From an uncultured Bacilli bacterium (GTDB taxonomy: Bacteria > Bacillota_I > Bacilli_A > RF39 > UBA660): 42,934 bases of DNA. This document shows, piece after piece, positions 6,800 through 15,244 of the stretch. The position numbers were made by a program, and so were the translations under genes. The notes beneath the pieces were generated by a model. It worked only from the letters and a program-made list of their open reading frames with translations, did not search any database and was not told where the DNA came from. The DNA lies in contig CALVXD010000007.1 of assembly GCA_944368815.1 (NCBI GenBank), forward strand, positions 1-42,934, written 5' to 3'. Numbering within the stretch: the stretch's first letter is position 1; each line of letters begins with the position of its first letter.

Positions 6800-8449
6800 A
6801 TGAAAGATGATTTTACTACATATAATCAAAAATATATGATTTCCAATTTAGATATAAATTTTTCTAATAATGTTAATTTTGTAATTGTAGATAACTTTAA
6901 TGAATTTGTTGATAGTCAATTTGTTTTTGAAAATACACCAATAAATAATACAATATACATAAATAAAAATTATTTTGACAAAAACAAATCTTTTATTTAT
7001 ATGAAATTAAAAGATTTAATTCAAAATTATCAATTTGAAGAAATAACTTTGTCTTCATCTTTATTAATTACAGAAGATATTTTAATAGAAATAAGTAAAA
7101 ATAAGCATATAAAAAAAATAAATTTAGGTAGTAATAATGATAAATATATTCTTACAAATTACGATTTTCAAATTTTAAATAATAATTTAAATATAGAAAA
7201 AATATATACATATGGAATAGAAGAACAATTATGTGGAATGGACGATGAAAGAATTGGTTATGATTCAAGTGAAGAAATATTTTTAAATTATACTTATTAT
7301 GAGCTAATAAATGCAAATTTAATATTTATAGATTCATATGTAGAAGAGAAACAAATTTGTAATATAAAATATATTCAAAAAGATTGTGATATAATTATAG
7401 ATTATAAATTATGTAAGAATGCAGATGAGATAGTAGATATAATAATAAATTTGGGATATAAAGTAACTTTAACTAATTTTGAATTAAATAATAAATATAA
7501 AAATTCTAAATATTATGGTAAGGTTTTTATAGAAACAGATATAGAAACAATAGATTTAGCAGATTATATTAGAGTAGATAATATTTTAGAAACAAGTTTA
7601 AATGATATTAAAAAATCAAACTTAAGTCCTTTAGAAAAATATATTTGTGTATATAATATGACAAAAAAATTTAAAGAATATAAGATGTTACCAGAACAAA
7701 TAGAAAACGAAAATCCTTTAATGTCAAGAAGTCCATATAAAACTTTTTTTAATGAATATTTTGTATGTACAGGGTATATGTATATGTTAAAAATGTTATG
7801 TGCAAAATTAGGATTTAGTGTTAAAGAGATATCTTGTAGTAATATATATGATAGCGAAAAATCCCATAGTATTATAGCAGTCACTATCAATGATTCTAAA
7901 TATGGATTAAATGCCATATTTTACAGTGATCCAACATGGGATAATGATTTACATAATGATTTATATAATTTTGTTTTAATTTCTCCATGTGAAAGAAAAA
8001 TAATGCAATATGAGTATTCTACTCCATATAAATTATTAGAAAGTAATTCTGAAGTGGAATTTGCTAATGAATTTTTAACAAATCCTAATTCTATCATAGA
8101 TTTAATAGAGTTATTAAAAAGTCTTGATGAAAAGTTTATAATATATTTAAAAAATAAATATCAATTAGGAGAAGAAATAAGTATAGAAGAAATTTATGGA
8201 AATAGAGAAGTAATATATGAAATATATAATTATATAAAAGATAATAACAAAGAAATAGATATCAATACATTAATTATGGCAATAAGTGAGGTTAAGAAGT
8301 TTAGTTATTATAATTTAACTGATGAAGAACTGAATAAAGAAATGGAAGAAACAATATTGTTTAATTCAATGAGACATGATAACTTACTACCTAATATAAA
8401 AAATAAATTTAAAGAATTTATGAATGGTCGAAATATAAAAAGTAATTAA
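6800..8449 (+). CDS. Large protein with transglutaminase-like (papain-fold) motif
   Basis: The 549-residue protein has no signal peptide and is not recognised overall. Residues about 315-385 carry a transglutaminase-like signature: Cys323 in VCTGYMYMLKMLCAKLGF, His356 in KSHSIIAV, and Asp377 in YSDPTWDND. This fits the pattern C-x-G-(Y/F)-A ... H-(A/S) ... D-P-T-W-D of bacterial transglutaminase-core proteins, which cleave or cross-link peptides. The N-terminal half (about 20-270) alternates short strands and helices, possibly a leucine-rich-like or helical platform. The C-terminus is helical and acidic. A second protein with the same catalytic arrangement lies at 12541-13770, and both follow an N-terminal repeat-like region. 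The gene is flanked by its own promoter. Its role is unknown, and neither substrate nor secretion can be inferred. Confidence 0.7.
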   Translation: MKDDFTTYNQKYMISNLDINFSNNVNFVIVDNFNEFVDSQFVFENTPINNTIYINKNYFDKNKSFIYMKLKDLIQNYQFEEITLSSSLLITEDILIEISKNKHIKKINLGSNNDKYILTNYDFQILNNNLNIEKIYTYGIEEQLCGMDDERIGYDSSEEIFLNYTYYELINANLIFIDSYVEEKQICNIKYIQKDCDIIIDYKLCKNADEIVDIIINLGYKVTLTNFELNNKYKNSKYYGKVFIETDIETIDLADYIRVDNILETSLNDIKKSNLSPLEKYICVYNMTKKFKEYKMLPEQIENENPLMSRSPYKTFFNEYFVCTGYMYMLKMLCAKLGFSVKEISCSNIYDSEKSHSIIAVTINDSKYGLNAIFYSDPTWDNDLHNDLYNFVLISPCERKIMQYEYSTPYKLLESNSEVEFANEFLTNPNSIIDLIELLKSLDEKFIIYLKNKYQLGEEISIEEIYGNREVIYEIYNYIKDNNKEIDINTLIMAISEVKKFSYYNLTDEELNKEMEETILFNSMRHDNLLPNIKNKFKEFMNGRNIKSN

Positions 8450-8472
8450 AAAATCCTCGTTTTAAACGGGGA
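8448..8472 (-). terminator. Terminator of the spoVIF-amidotransferase operon
   Basis: TCCTCGTTTTAAACGGGGA (8454-8472) is an inverted repeat with a GC-rich stem and one G-T pair. On the minus strand it is followed by a run of Ts, directly after the amidotransferase stop. On the plus strand the T-run is missing, so its use by the 6800 gene is less certain. Confidence 0.7.
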
Positions 8473-8476
8473 CTAA

Positions 8477-9109
8477 TTAATTATTTTTTCTTTTTTTAAC
8501 TTCATTTATAAAATAATCATATAAAGGTTTCATATTATCCATGTCTTCCGGATGAAATTGAACTCCTAATATAAAATTATCTTGATCTATCCATTCAATC
8601 GCTTCAATAGTATTATCATTGGAATAAGCAGAAATAATAAATGGTTTAGTAACTTTTTCTAATTTATATAAATGTCTTGAATTAACGTCTATACTATTTC
8701 CAAATATATTATATAGTATGGATTCTTTATTAATATTTATTGTATGTTTATCTTTTAAATTATAGTGATTATTTATTTTTACTAAATCTTTTTCTTTTTG
8801 ATTATTACTATATAATCCTATAATTTGATGTCCCATACAAATTCCTAATATTGGTATTTTTCTTTCTATGGCGTATTTTAATATATTAAAATGATAATTA
8901 TATATATCACTACCACCTTGAAATATTATCCCATCACAAATGTCTAAAATATTAGTATCAATATTATCTTCATTATTATAATTTAATATACCAATATAAT
9001 TACATTTATTATGTAAATATTTTAAATTATTTTTAGTTATTGCTTGATAATTTACATTATTTATTTTTTCATCTCTAGCAACAATTCCAATTATTATATT
9101 ATTATTCAT
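8477..9109 (-). CDS. Class I glutamine amidotransferase-like hydrolase (peptidase C26)
   Basis: The 210-residue protein has the triad of the PuuD / gamma-glutamyl-GABA hydrolase family: nucleophile Cys91 in GICMGHQ, and His186 and Glu188 in GVQFHPE. An oxyanion-type GG pair is seen in FQGGSD near residue 65. Family members hydrolyse gamma-glutamyl amides of amines or act as amidotransferase subunits; no synthetase partner is adjacent, so a stand-alone hydrolase is likely. The ATG at 9109 overlaps the spoVIF stop in ATGAATAA and lacks a good ribosome site, which suggests translational coupling. A TTG two codons earlier is less likely. Sharing a transcript with spoVIF and a sigma-K-like promoter suggests use late in sporulation, which is an inference. 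Confidence 0.8.
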   Translation of the reverse strand: MNNNIIIGIVARDEKINNVNYQAITKNNLKYLHNKCNYIGILNYNNEDNIDTNILDICDGIIFQGGSDIYNYHFNILKYAIERKIPILGICMGHQIIGLYSNNQKEKDLVKINNHYNLKDKHTININKESILYNIFGNSIDVNSRHLYKLEKVTKPFIISAYSNDNTIEAIEWIDQDNFILGVQFHPEDMDNMKPLYDYFINEVKKRKNN

Positions 9110-9353
9110 TATCAATAAATTTATCTAAATTTGAAGGAACTTTATCGTTTAATACTGCATTAATAATTTTTTGTTCCTTTTCTTTAGAAACCTCTCTACC
9201 TGTCATATTTGAAATATCATGAATTACTTCTCTTAAAGTATTTTCATCTTTCATATTTCCTTGTTGTAATTTATTAGCAAGTGATAGTATTGTTTCTTTA
9301 TTAACATTAGTTTTTTTCTCTATTTTTTTAAAGAAATTATCAGAAAAACTCAT
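9102..9353 (-). CDS. spoVIF: Stage VI sporulation protein F homologue
   Basis: The 83-residue protein matches the SpoVIF (YjcC) family over its length. The key stretches are FFKKIEKKTNVNKETILSLA (about 7-26), a central DENTLREVIHDISNMTGREV segment, and a KEKEQKIINAVLNDKVP tail. In Bacillus subtilis SpoVIF acts in the mother cell late in sporulation, stabilising the GerR regulator and affecting coat maturation. The ATG at 9353 follows an ideal GTAGGAGGT site. The downstream amidotransferase gene overlaps it by eight bases. Its presence argues that the lineage sporulates, or recently did, through late stages. The identification rests on remembered family features, not a search. Confidence 0.75.
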   Translation of the reverse strand: MSFSDNFFKKIEKKTNVNKETILSLANKLQQGNMKDENTLREVIHDISNMTGREVSKEKEQKIINAVLNDKVPSNLDKFIDNE

Positions 9354-9372
9354 TAAAAAACCTCCTACAATA

Positions 9373-9399
9373 TAATATATGTAGAAAGTATTAATTTGT
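9373..9399 (-). promoter_or_regulatory. Sigma-K-like promoter of spoVIF
   Basis: On the minus strand AC (9399-9398) is followed after 16 bases by CATATATTA (9381-9373). This fits the sigma-K pattern AC-N16-CATANNNTA exactly. It lies about 20 bases before the spoVIF start. spoVIF is expressed late in the mother cell in Bacillus. The pattern is short, so chance remains possible. Confidence 0.5.
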
Positions 9400-9407
9400 G
9401 TTATTAC

Positions 9408-9950
9408 CTATAATTTAAAACCATGTTTTAATGAATAAATATATTTTTTACACATGTGAGGTACTAATGAATTTAAATGTGTAATATCTTTGTTATTAAC
9501 AAGTAATAATTCTTTTTGCATAACATATCCTAGTTTATATTTAAATGGCGCTACTCCTTTTATATAAGATAAAGTGTTCTTTCTATGATTTAATAATTCA
9601 GGAGATTGATTTTCTAAAAAATATAATTCTTCATATAACATTGGTAACACTTCTTCTGATGCTTTTAACTGGTATTTCTTACCTATTTTCTTAAACATTG
9701 TGTATCCGTGAACGTATTCATGAATAGTAATTAATGTAGTAATATCATCTTCTAAAAAAGGAATACACAAAGTGACTTTAGTAATGCAATCATATTCATT
9801 TTTTACAAAAAAGCATCCTATAAAATCAATATATTCTTTTATATCTACCATTATTGCATTATGAATTAAATAATTATATATTGTCTCATCATATAAATTA
9901 TATCTTTTTAAAAAAGAGATAAATTTATTCTCATATAAACTGTTATTCAT
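9408..9950 (-). CDS. Putative HExxH zinc metallopeptidase
   Basis: I do not recognise the family of this 180-residue protein. Residues 77-81 read HEYVH within ITIHEYVHGYTMF, the HExxH zinc motif of metallopeptidases. A downstream Glu-rich segment (EEVLPMLYEELYFLE, about 99-113) could give the third ligand. No signal peptide or membrane helix is visible, so it is probably cytoplasmic. The ATG at 9950 overlaps the stop of der in ATGAATAA, so translation is probably coupled to der. The upstream in-frame start at 9995 would lie inside der and is rejected. A role near ribosome assembly is suggested only by this coupling. Confidence 0.65.
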   Translation of the reverse strand: MNNSLYENKFISFLKRYNLYDETIYNYLIHNAIMVDIKEYIDFIGCFFVKNEYDCITKVTLCIPFLEDDITTLITIHEYVHGYTMFKKIGKKYQLKASEEVLPMLYEELYFLENQSPELLNHRKNTLSYIKGVAPFKYKLGYVMQKELLLVNNKDITHLNSLVPHMCKKYIYSLKHGFKL

Positions 9951-11253
9951 TTTTATTTTTAAATTGCAAAATGATAGGTGTTCCTTCAAAATCAAAATTT
10001 TCTCTAATTTTATTTTCTAAATACCTTTCATAAGAGAAATGAACTAGTCCCTTACTATTAACACTAAGTGTAAATTTTGGTGGCTTAGTTCCAGATTGAT
10101 TGACAAAGTATATTTTTAATCTTTTTCCTTTATAAGATGGCGGTTCATTTAGAAGTACTGCATCTCTAATAACATCATTTAATAAACTTGTTTTAATTTC
10201 TCGTTTACTGTTTTCATATACTTTGATTATCTCTGGCATAAGTGTATGAATTCTTTTTTTAGTAAGTGCTGATAAAAATACAATAGGAACATATGATAAA
10301 AATTTAAATTCATTTCTTACTAATTTTGTAAATGATGATATGTCATTTTTATCTTTAACAGTATCCCATTTATTCACTACTATTACAAGTGCTTTACCTG
10401 ATTCTAAGGCATAACTTGCAATATGTTTATCATGTTCAATAATACCTTCTTCAGCATTTATTACAAGTATGCATACATCACTTCTTTCAATTGCTTTCAT
10501 ACTTCGAAGTACACTATATTTTTCAATATTTTCATAAATTCTTCCACTTTTTCTAATACCCGCGGTATCAATAGCAATAAATTTTTTTCCTTCATATTTA
10601 AATGGTGTATCAACAGCATCTCTTGTAGTTCCCGCAATATTACTTACAATAGCTTTTTCTTCATTTAATAGTGCATTAATTAAACTGCTTTTTCCTACGT
10701 TTGGTCTACCAATAATTGAAAATTTTATTGTTTCCTCTAATTCTTTTTCTTCAGTAATTGGTGTAAAATTTTCTGTAATAATATCTAATAATTCTGTAAT
10801 TCCAATATTATGTTCTCCAGATACTCCTATAACAGTATCAAACCCTAATTCGTAAAAATTATATACATTATCGCTTCTATTAGTATTATCAATTTTATTA
10901 ACAGCCACAATTACCTTTTTTCCAGATTTTTTTAATATATCCCTTATTTTATAATCATTGGCATTTAATTCATCTTTACCATCTACTATAAAAACAACTA
11001 TATCTGATTCATCAATTGCTATTTGTGTTTGAATTTTTATTTCATCGTTAAACAGGTCTTTACTTACATCAATACCTCCTGTATCAATTAAGTGAAATTT
11101 AAAATCCTTATAATTAACGTCTCCATATATTCTATCTCTAGTAACACCTGGAGTGTCTTCAATAATAGATATTCTTTTTCCTACAAGTCTATTAAATATT
11201 GTAGATTTTCCTACATTAGGTTTTCCTACTAAAGAAACAGTTGGTAATTTCAT
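9943..11253 (-). CDS. der: Ribosome assembly GTPase Der (EngA)
   Basis: The 436-residue protein has the two tandem GTPase domains that define Der. The first G domain has GKPNVGKST near residue 10, DTPGVTRD, DTGG and NKID. The second has GRPNVGKSS near 180, GTTRD, DTAG and NKWD. A C-terminal KH-like domain (about 350-436) follows. Der acts in late assembly of the 50S ribosomal subunit in the cytoplasm and is essential in most bacteria. The length equals that of Bacillus subtilis Der. The ATG at 11253 follows AGAGGTG; the in-frame GTG at 11262 lies in that site and is rejected. It forms an operon with the HExxH gene downstream. Confidence 0.97.
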   Translation of the reverse strand: MKLPTVSLVGKPNVGKSTIFNRLVGKRISIIEDTPGVTRDRIYGDVNYKDFKFHLIDTGGIDVSKDLFNDEIKIQTQIAIDESDIVVFIVDGKDELNANDYKIRDILKKSGKKVIVAVNKIDNTNRSDNVYNFYELGFDTVIGVSGEHNIGITELLDIITENFTPITEEKELEETIKFSIIGRPNVGKSSLINALLNEEKAIVSNIAGTTRDAVDTPFKYEGKKFIAIDTAGIRKSGRIYENIEKYSVLRSMKAIERSDVCILVINAEEGIIEHDKHIASYALESGKALVIVVNKWDTVKDKNDISSFTKLVRNEFKFLSYVPIVFLSALTKKRIHTLMPEIIKVYENSKREIKTSLLNDVIRDAVLLNEPPSYKGKRLKIYFVNQSGTKPPKFTLSVNSKGLVHFSYERYLENKIRENFDFEGTPIILQFKNKNE

Positions 11254-11276
11254 AAATAACACCTCTTTCCCTAAAT

Positions 11277-11304
11277 ATTATATCATTAATTAAAATAAAA
11301 TCAA
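11277..11304 (-). promoter_or_regulatory. Promoter of der
   Basis: On the minus strand TTGATT (11304-11299) and TATAAT (11282-11277) are spaced by 16 bases. The -35 box lies inside the terminator stem of the upstream gene (11290-11324), so the two elements share bases. Confidence 0.55.
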
Positions 11305-11324
11305 ACTAAATATAAAGTTTGATT
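11290..11324 (-). terminator. Terminator after the 11306-11782 gene
   Basis: AATCAAACT (11299-11307) pairs perfectly with AGTTTGATT (11316-11324), followed on the minus strand by TTATTTT. The stem overlaps the last codon and stop region of the gene. Confidence 0.6.
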
Positions 11325-11782
11325 CCGTTATTTAAAATTTTTTTATCTTCATCAAAAATTATTTCACTTAAATCCAATAATTTAATAAAATCCTTATCAT
11401 TAATATTATTTATAATATTTAAGTAATAATAGTTATCTAAATAAATTAATTTTTGATTTCTAATATTTGTATTTTCTATTAAGTCAAAATAATTAACTTT
11501 ATATAATATAATATTATTAAAATGAAATGTAATTTTTAGTTCAACAAAGTTATTATTTTTAATCTCTTTTTCCTTTTTTATATTTATTATTAAACCTAAA
11601 AAAACATTCCAATATATATCTAATTTTAATATTCCAGTAATGTTATATTTTTTAAAATATTTAGGTAAAAATTTAACAATAAATTTTTTTAATTCTATAT
11701 TATCAAAAAAGTTTATATTTTCAATATTTTTATTATCTAAAATTAATCTATAATAATTTTTGTCTATAATTTTAAATAGCAT
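11306..11782 (-). CDS. Hypothetical protein between engB and der
   Basis: I do not recognise this 158-residue protein. It is rich in Ile, Asn, Lys and aromatic residues and lacks a membrane helix or known motif. Alternating strands and turns (ILKLDIYWNVFLGLIINIK, about 51-69; VELKITFHFNNIILYKVNYF, about 80-99) suggest a beta-rich fold. The ATG at 11782 follows an AGGTGAC site at good spacing. It sits between two GTPase genes on the same strand but is cut off from engB by a terminator (11814-11848) and followed by its own terminator. It thus seems to be transcribed alone, although I see no clear promoter in the short gap. Confidence 0.55.
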   Translation of the reverse strand: MLFKIIDKNYYRLILDNKNIENINFFDNIELKKFIVKFLPKYFKKYNITGILKLDIYWNVFLGLIINIKKEKEIKNNNFVELKITFHFNNIILYKVNYFDLIENTNIRNQKLIYLDNYYYLNIINNINDKDFIKLLDLSEIIFDEDKKILNNGIKLYI

Positions 11783-11813
11783 TGAATGTCACCTAAAGTA
11801 ATGTATGAAACTT

Positions 11814-11848
11814 AAAAAAAAATGAAACTATTGAATTAGCATAGTTTC
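11814..11848 (-). terminator. Terminator of engB
   Basis: On the minus strand GAAACTAT (11848-11841) and ATAGTTTC (11831-11824) form a perfect eight-base stem with a nine-base loop, followed by a run of nine Ts. The stop codon of engB is inside it. Confidence 0.8.
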
Positions 11849-12412
11849 TATTTTATTTAAAATAGTTTCTTTACCGGATTTTGTTATAGCGGAAAATAGT
11901 ATAATATCTTCATCACTAATATTTAAAGTTTTCATAATAATATTTTTATTTTTTTCATGTAATGATTTTTTTACTTTGTCTATTTTTGTTGCAATTATTG
12001 TAACAGGAATATTATAGTATTTTAAAAAATCATACATCATAACATCATCATTAGTAGGTTTATGCCTAAAATCAACTAGCATAAATACATTTCTTAAGTT
12101 ATGGCGTGACTCTAAATAATCTTCAATGATCATACCAAATTTATTTTTTAATTTTTTACTTACTCTTGCAAAACCGTATCCTGGAACATCGACAATGTAA
12201 AATTCATCATTAATTAAAAAGAAGTTTAATGTTTGTGTTTTTCCTGGTGTAGCTGAAGTTCTAGCAAAGTTTTTTCTATTAATTAATGCATTAATAAAAC
12301 TACTTTTACCTACGTTACTTCTTCCTACTAATAAAAATTCACATTTATTATCTTCAGGATACTGACTTTTTCTAACAGCGGTAATCGGTTGATTAACAGT
12401 ATTAATTTTCAT
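11828..12412 (-). CDS. engB: Ribosome biogenesis GTPase EngB (YsxC/YihA)
   Basis: The 194-residue protein has the complete motif set of the EngB family: P-loop GRSNVGKSS near residue 28, TSATPGKTQ (G2), DVPGYGFA (G3), TKIDK (G4) and SAITKSG near the end (G5). EngB assists maturation of the 50S subunit and is essential in Bacillus subtilis. The length is typical. The ATG at 12412 has a strong AGGTGG site. In many Bacillota it follows lon or clpX, but here it stands alone with its own promoter (12431-12459) and terminator. Confidence 0.96.
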   Translation of the reverse strand: MKINTVNQPITAVRKSQYPEDNKCEFLLVGRSNVGKSSFINALINRKNFARTSATPGKTQTLNFFLINDEFYIVDVPGYGFARVSKKLKNKFGMIIEDYLESRHNLRNVFMLVDFRHKPTNDDVMMYDFLKYYNIPVTIIATKIDKVKKSLHEKNKNIIMKTLNISDEDIILFSAITKSGKETILNKIETMLIQ

Positions 12413-12430
12413 AAAACACCACCTGTAGTA

Positions 12431-12459
12431 ATTATAACAAAAAAAGATTAATAAAGCAA
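12431..12459 (-). promoter_or_regulatory. Promoter of engB
   Basis: On the minus strand TTGCTT (12459-12454) and TATAAT (12436-12431) are separated by 17 bases, about 19 bases before the start codon. It is divergent from the 12481-12509 promoter. Confidence 0.55.
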
Positions 12460-12480
12460 ATTATGGTAAGTAAACTGTGT

Positions 12481-12509
12481 TTGACCTATATAAAGTTATG
12501 TGATAAAAT
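12481..12509 (+). promoter_or_regulatory. Promoter of the 12541-15244 gene pair
   Basis: TTGACC (12481-12486) and TAAAAT (12504-12509) are spaced by 17 bases. A transcript starting near 12516 would exclude the longer reading frame from 12463 and supports the ATG at 12541. Confidence 0.65.
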
Positions 12510-12540
12510 AATACCAAATTTAACTGGTGGAAGTGATTTT

Positions 12541-13770
12541 ATGAATTTTGATTTAGTAACATCAATATTTTTGGATAATGAATTGAGAAAAATAGGAATT
12601 GATAGAAATTTATCAATTATTTCAAAACAATTTACATATTTTAGTATAGAAGAATTATCTGAAATCGAAAGTTTAACTATTCAAGGCATTGATGATATAA
12701 GATTTTTATCATATTTACCATGTTTAAAAAAATTAAAAATATATAGTGAAGATTATAGTAATGTTATTGCGGGTGGTTCTTATCAAGATAGTACTTTATT
12801 TAATAATATAAGTGACTTTAGTGTGATCGAAAGTTTATATCAATTAGAAGAATTAGAAATAGTAAATGATATAAATATACAAAAAATAGATTTTATGAAT
12901 TTAGTTAATTTAAGAAAAATAATAATAGCAAATAATCCTAACTTAACACATTTACTTAATATGGGAAATATGCATTTTTTAGAAACTGTTGTTATGTATG
13001 GTAATAATATAAAGGTGTTTGAAAATTTTGATGAATATTTGGATAATACTTTAGATGCAACGATAAATATATTAGATTCTAATGCATATTTTTCAAAGGT
13101 TAAATCGGTTAGAGATGCTACAAAATTATATGAAAAATCAATAAGTGGTAAAATAAATGTTCAGTTTTCAGAAAAAAGTGGCTTACTTGAATATACAACT
13201 ACTTATTTATCGAATATGACAGAATTGTATACAAAAATAAGAAGAAGATTACAAACTAATAAAGTTTTTGATAAAACAGATGAAGAAAAAATACAGTTTG
13301 TTTATAATTATGGGTTGAAAATAAAATTTGCTCAAGATGAATTAGTAGAAAGACAAAATTTATATGAAGAGATATTAAACAAATATAAAGGAATTCCTAA
13401 TTTTTATAAAAAAAGATTGAGTTTTTTACATAATAGTTATAGTACATTTCATTTTAATTATGGAAATTGTGAAGGAATAGTGAACTTAATGCATATAATT
13501 CTTAGTATACTAGGTATAGAAAGTGAGAATGTGCATTGTCATGATCGTAGATATAATTATTCAATGGTGAATAATCATGCATTATTAAGAATTAAAACAT
13601 TTGATGGTTGGTTTTATTATGATGCTGTATATGATAGAACAAAATTATTATATAAAAAAACATATGATGAAATTTCAGAATATGTAGATTTGTCAGAATA
13701 TGAAAGAGAAAAATCAGAGGAGAATGAATATGGACAACATGATGGAACAAATATTAGAAAATTTAGATAG
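12541..13770 (+). CDS. Leucine-rich-like protein with transglutaminase-like domain
   Basis: The 409-residue protein has an N-terminal region (about 35-165) resembling irregular leucine-rich repeats (YLPCLKKLKIYSED; LYQLEELEIVND; LVNLRKIIIANNPNL; MHFLETVVMYGNNI). A helical linker follows, then a transglutaminase-like core: Cys310 in YGNCEGIVNLMHIILSILGI, His346 in NNHALLRIKT, and Asp361 in YYDAVYD. This Cys-His-Asp order is that of papain-fold transglutaminase-core proteins. No signal peptide or sorting signal is visible. The ATG at 12541 follows GGTGGAAGTG, and the promoter lies just upstream. It overlaps the HD-domain gene by 41 bases, so the two are probably made together. It is similar in plan, but not obviously in sequence, to the 6800-8449 protein. 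Function unknown. Confidence 0.7.
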   Translation: MNFDLVTSIFLDNELRKIGIDRNLSIISKQFTYFSIEELSEIESLTIQGIDDIRFLSYLPCLKKLKIYSEDYSNVIAGGSYQDSTLFNNISDFSVIESLYQLEELEIVNDINIQKIDFMNLVNLRKIIIANNPNLTHLLNMGNMHFLETVVMYGNNIKVFENFDEYLDNTLDATINILDSNAYFSKVKSVRDATKLYEKSISGKINVQFSEKSGLLEYTTTYLSNMTELYTKIRRRLQTNKVFDKTDEEKIQFVYNYGLKIKFAQDELVERQNLYEEILNKYKGIPNFYKKRLSFLHNSYSTFHFNYGNCEGIVNLMHIILSILGIESENVHCHDRRYNYSMVNNHALLRIKTFDGWFYYDAVYDRTKLLYKKTYDEISEYVDLSEYEREKSEENEYGQHDGTNIRKFR

Positions 13771-15244
13771 TTTAGATAATTATAAAAATTTAAAACAAAG
13801 ATTATTAGACTTGTCTCAAGAAAAAATAACTTATTTTAAGGAGCATATAAAGTCTATTAAAAAACAATATATGTATAAAAGTAATATTCATGGTATATAT
13901 CATAGTGAAAAAGTTGCTCTTAATGCATATTTAATTGGTTTAGATCAAAATTTAGATGATGTAGATATGGAAATAATATTAGATGCTGCAATATATCATG
14001 ATATAGGGAGAATTAATGATTTTGAGGATTCTTTTCATGGAATGGCAAGTGCTAATAAAATAGATGAAGTTATTGATAAAGATATATATATGGATTCTAA
14101 TAATTTAAAAATTCTTAAGGCTGTTATGGACTATCATTCACAAAATGATAAAAAAATAAGAATTAATTTTGAAAATTATGAAATAGATAAAAAATATTAT
14201 GAAAGATATATAAAATTAGCAAAAATATTAAAAGATGCTGATGCGTTAGATAGAAAAAGATTTGTTGAACAGTGTAATGTAGCATTAAATCCCAAATTTT
14301 TAAGATTTGATATTTCACATCAATTAATAGAATTAGCAAAAGAAATAAATTTGTTATATTATGAACAAATGGAAAAAATGCATGTAAATGTTAGTGGGTT
14401 AGAATCAATTAAAAGTGACTGTTTACATAGTATTGGATTCGACTATTTTAGAATAAAAAGTATATTAAATTATAGAATATTATCTTATAAACAAATGCAA
14501 ATGCAACAATTAAGTTATCCAAGAAATTTTGATGGTGGTAATTCACAAAAATGGATATCCGTAGTTCCTACTAATTTAATAGATAGAGAGGGAATGGCTT
14601 TTAGTAATTTTATAAAAAGTGGTATAGTTTTTTTATGTGATGAACAACAGTTATATAAGTCATTAAGTTACAATCAAAAAGCAGAGGCTATATTAAAAGG
14701 ATTACCTTATAATAAAAGTAATTATATAGATGAATTATATGCTTTTTTAGAGATACCTAGAGAAGATATTGAAAGTATATTCGTTGTAAATGATTTTGCA
14801 TATAAAGATATACGAAATATAACTTATTTATATAATTCTTTACATTTTGAAACTTTAAAAGACAAAATTATGTATATTTTTGATAATATAAAATATACAA
14901 ATATGGATAATAATAATGAATTATTAAGTTTATTAGAAGAATATAAAAAAGAAACAAGAAATTATGAATATGCTACTTATGAAGTAAGAAGAGATTTAGA
15001 GTTAAGTATATCTGATAAATTAAATAGTCTTTTAATAAAAATTAATAAAATAGTGAGTAAATTAATATATGAATATTATTTAATTGAATTAAATAAAAAA
15101 CAAGGAGAAAAAATAACTACTATTGATGTTGTAAAATATGAACTAAATAAAGAAAATATTAAATATAATATAATAAGCGGAGAAGCAGAAGTTGTATTAT
15201 TAGTTAATAATAAAAAAAGAAAAAAATTAACCTATAATTATTAA
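13730..15244 (+). CDS. HD-domain phosphohydrolase with unknown C-terminal region
   Basis: The 504-residue protein has an N-terminal HD domain (about 45-185). The metal-ligand pattern is visible: His58 in IYHSEKV, His90-Asp91 in AIYHDIGR, His103 in FHGMA, His136 in DYHSQ, and Asp169/171 in KDADALDR. HD proteins hydrolyse phosphate esters or nucleotides; the five-histidine pattern suggests a two-metal site. The C-terminal 300 residues match nothing I know, with a possible globular part (about 255-365) and a helical acidic tail. The ATG at 13730 lies seven bases after GAGGAG. It overlaps the upstream transglutaminase-like gene and is closed by a strong terminator, so the two form one bicistronic unit. 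Substrate unknown. Confidence 0.75.
   Translation: MDNMMEQILENLDSLDNYKNLKQRLLDLSQEKITYFKEHIKSIKKQYMYKSNIHGIYHSEKVALNAYLIGLDQNLDDVDMEIILDAAIYHDIGRINDFEDSFHGMASANKIDEVIDKDIYMDSNNLKILKAVMDYHSQNDKKIRINFENYEIDKKYYERYIKLAKILKDADALDRKRFVEQCNVALNPKFLRFDISHQLIELAKEINLLYYEQMEKMHVNVSGLESIKSDCLHSIGFDYFRIKSILNYRILSYKQMQMQQLSYPRNFDGGNSQKWISVVPTNLIDREGMAFSNFIKSGIVFLCDEQQLYKSLSYNQKAEAILKGLPYNKSNYIDELYAFLEIPREDIESIFVVNDFAYKDIRNITYLYNSLHFETLKDKIMYIFDNIKYTNMDNNNELLSLLEEYKKETRNYEYATYEVRRDLELSISDKLNSLLIKINKIVSKLIYEYYLIELNKKQGEKITTIDVVKYELNKENIKYNIISGEAEVVLLVNNKKRKKLTYNY

Noticed and set aside
12463-12540. Longer N-terminus for the 12541 gene
   Set aside because: A promoter (12481-12509) lies within this stretch, and the ribosome site precedes the ATG at 12541.
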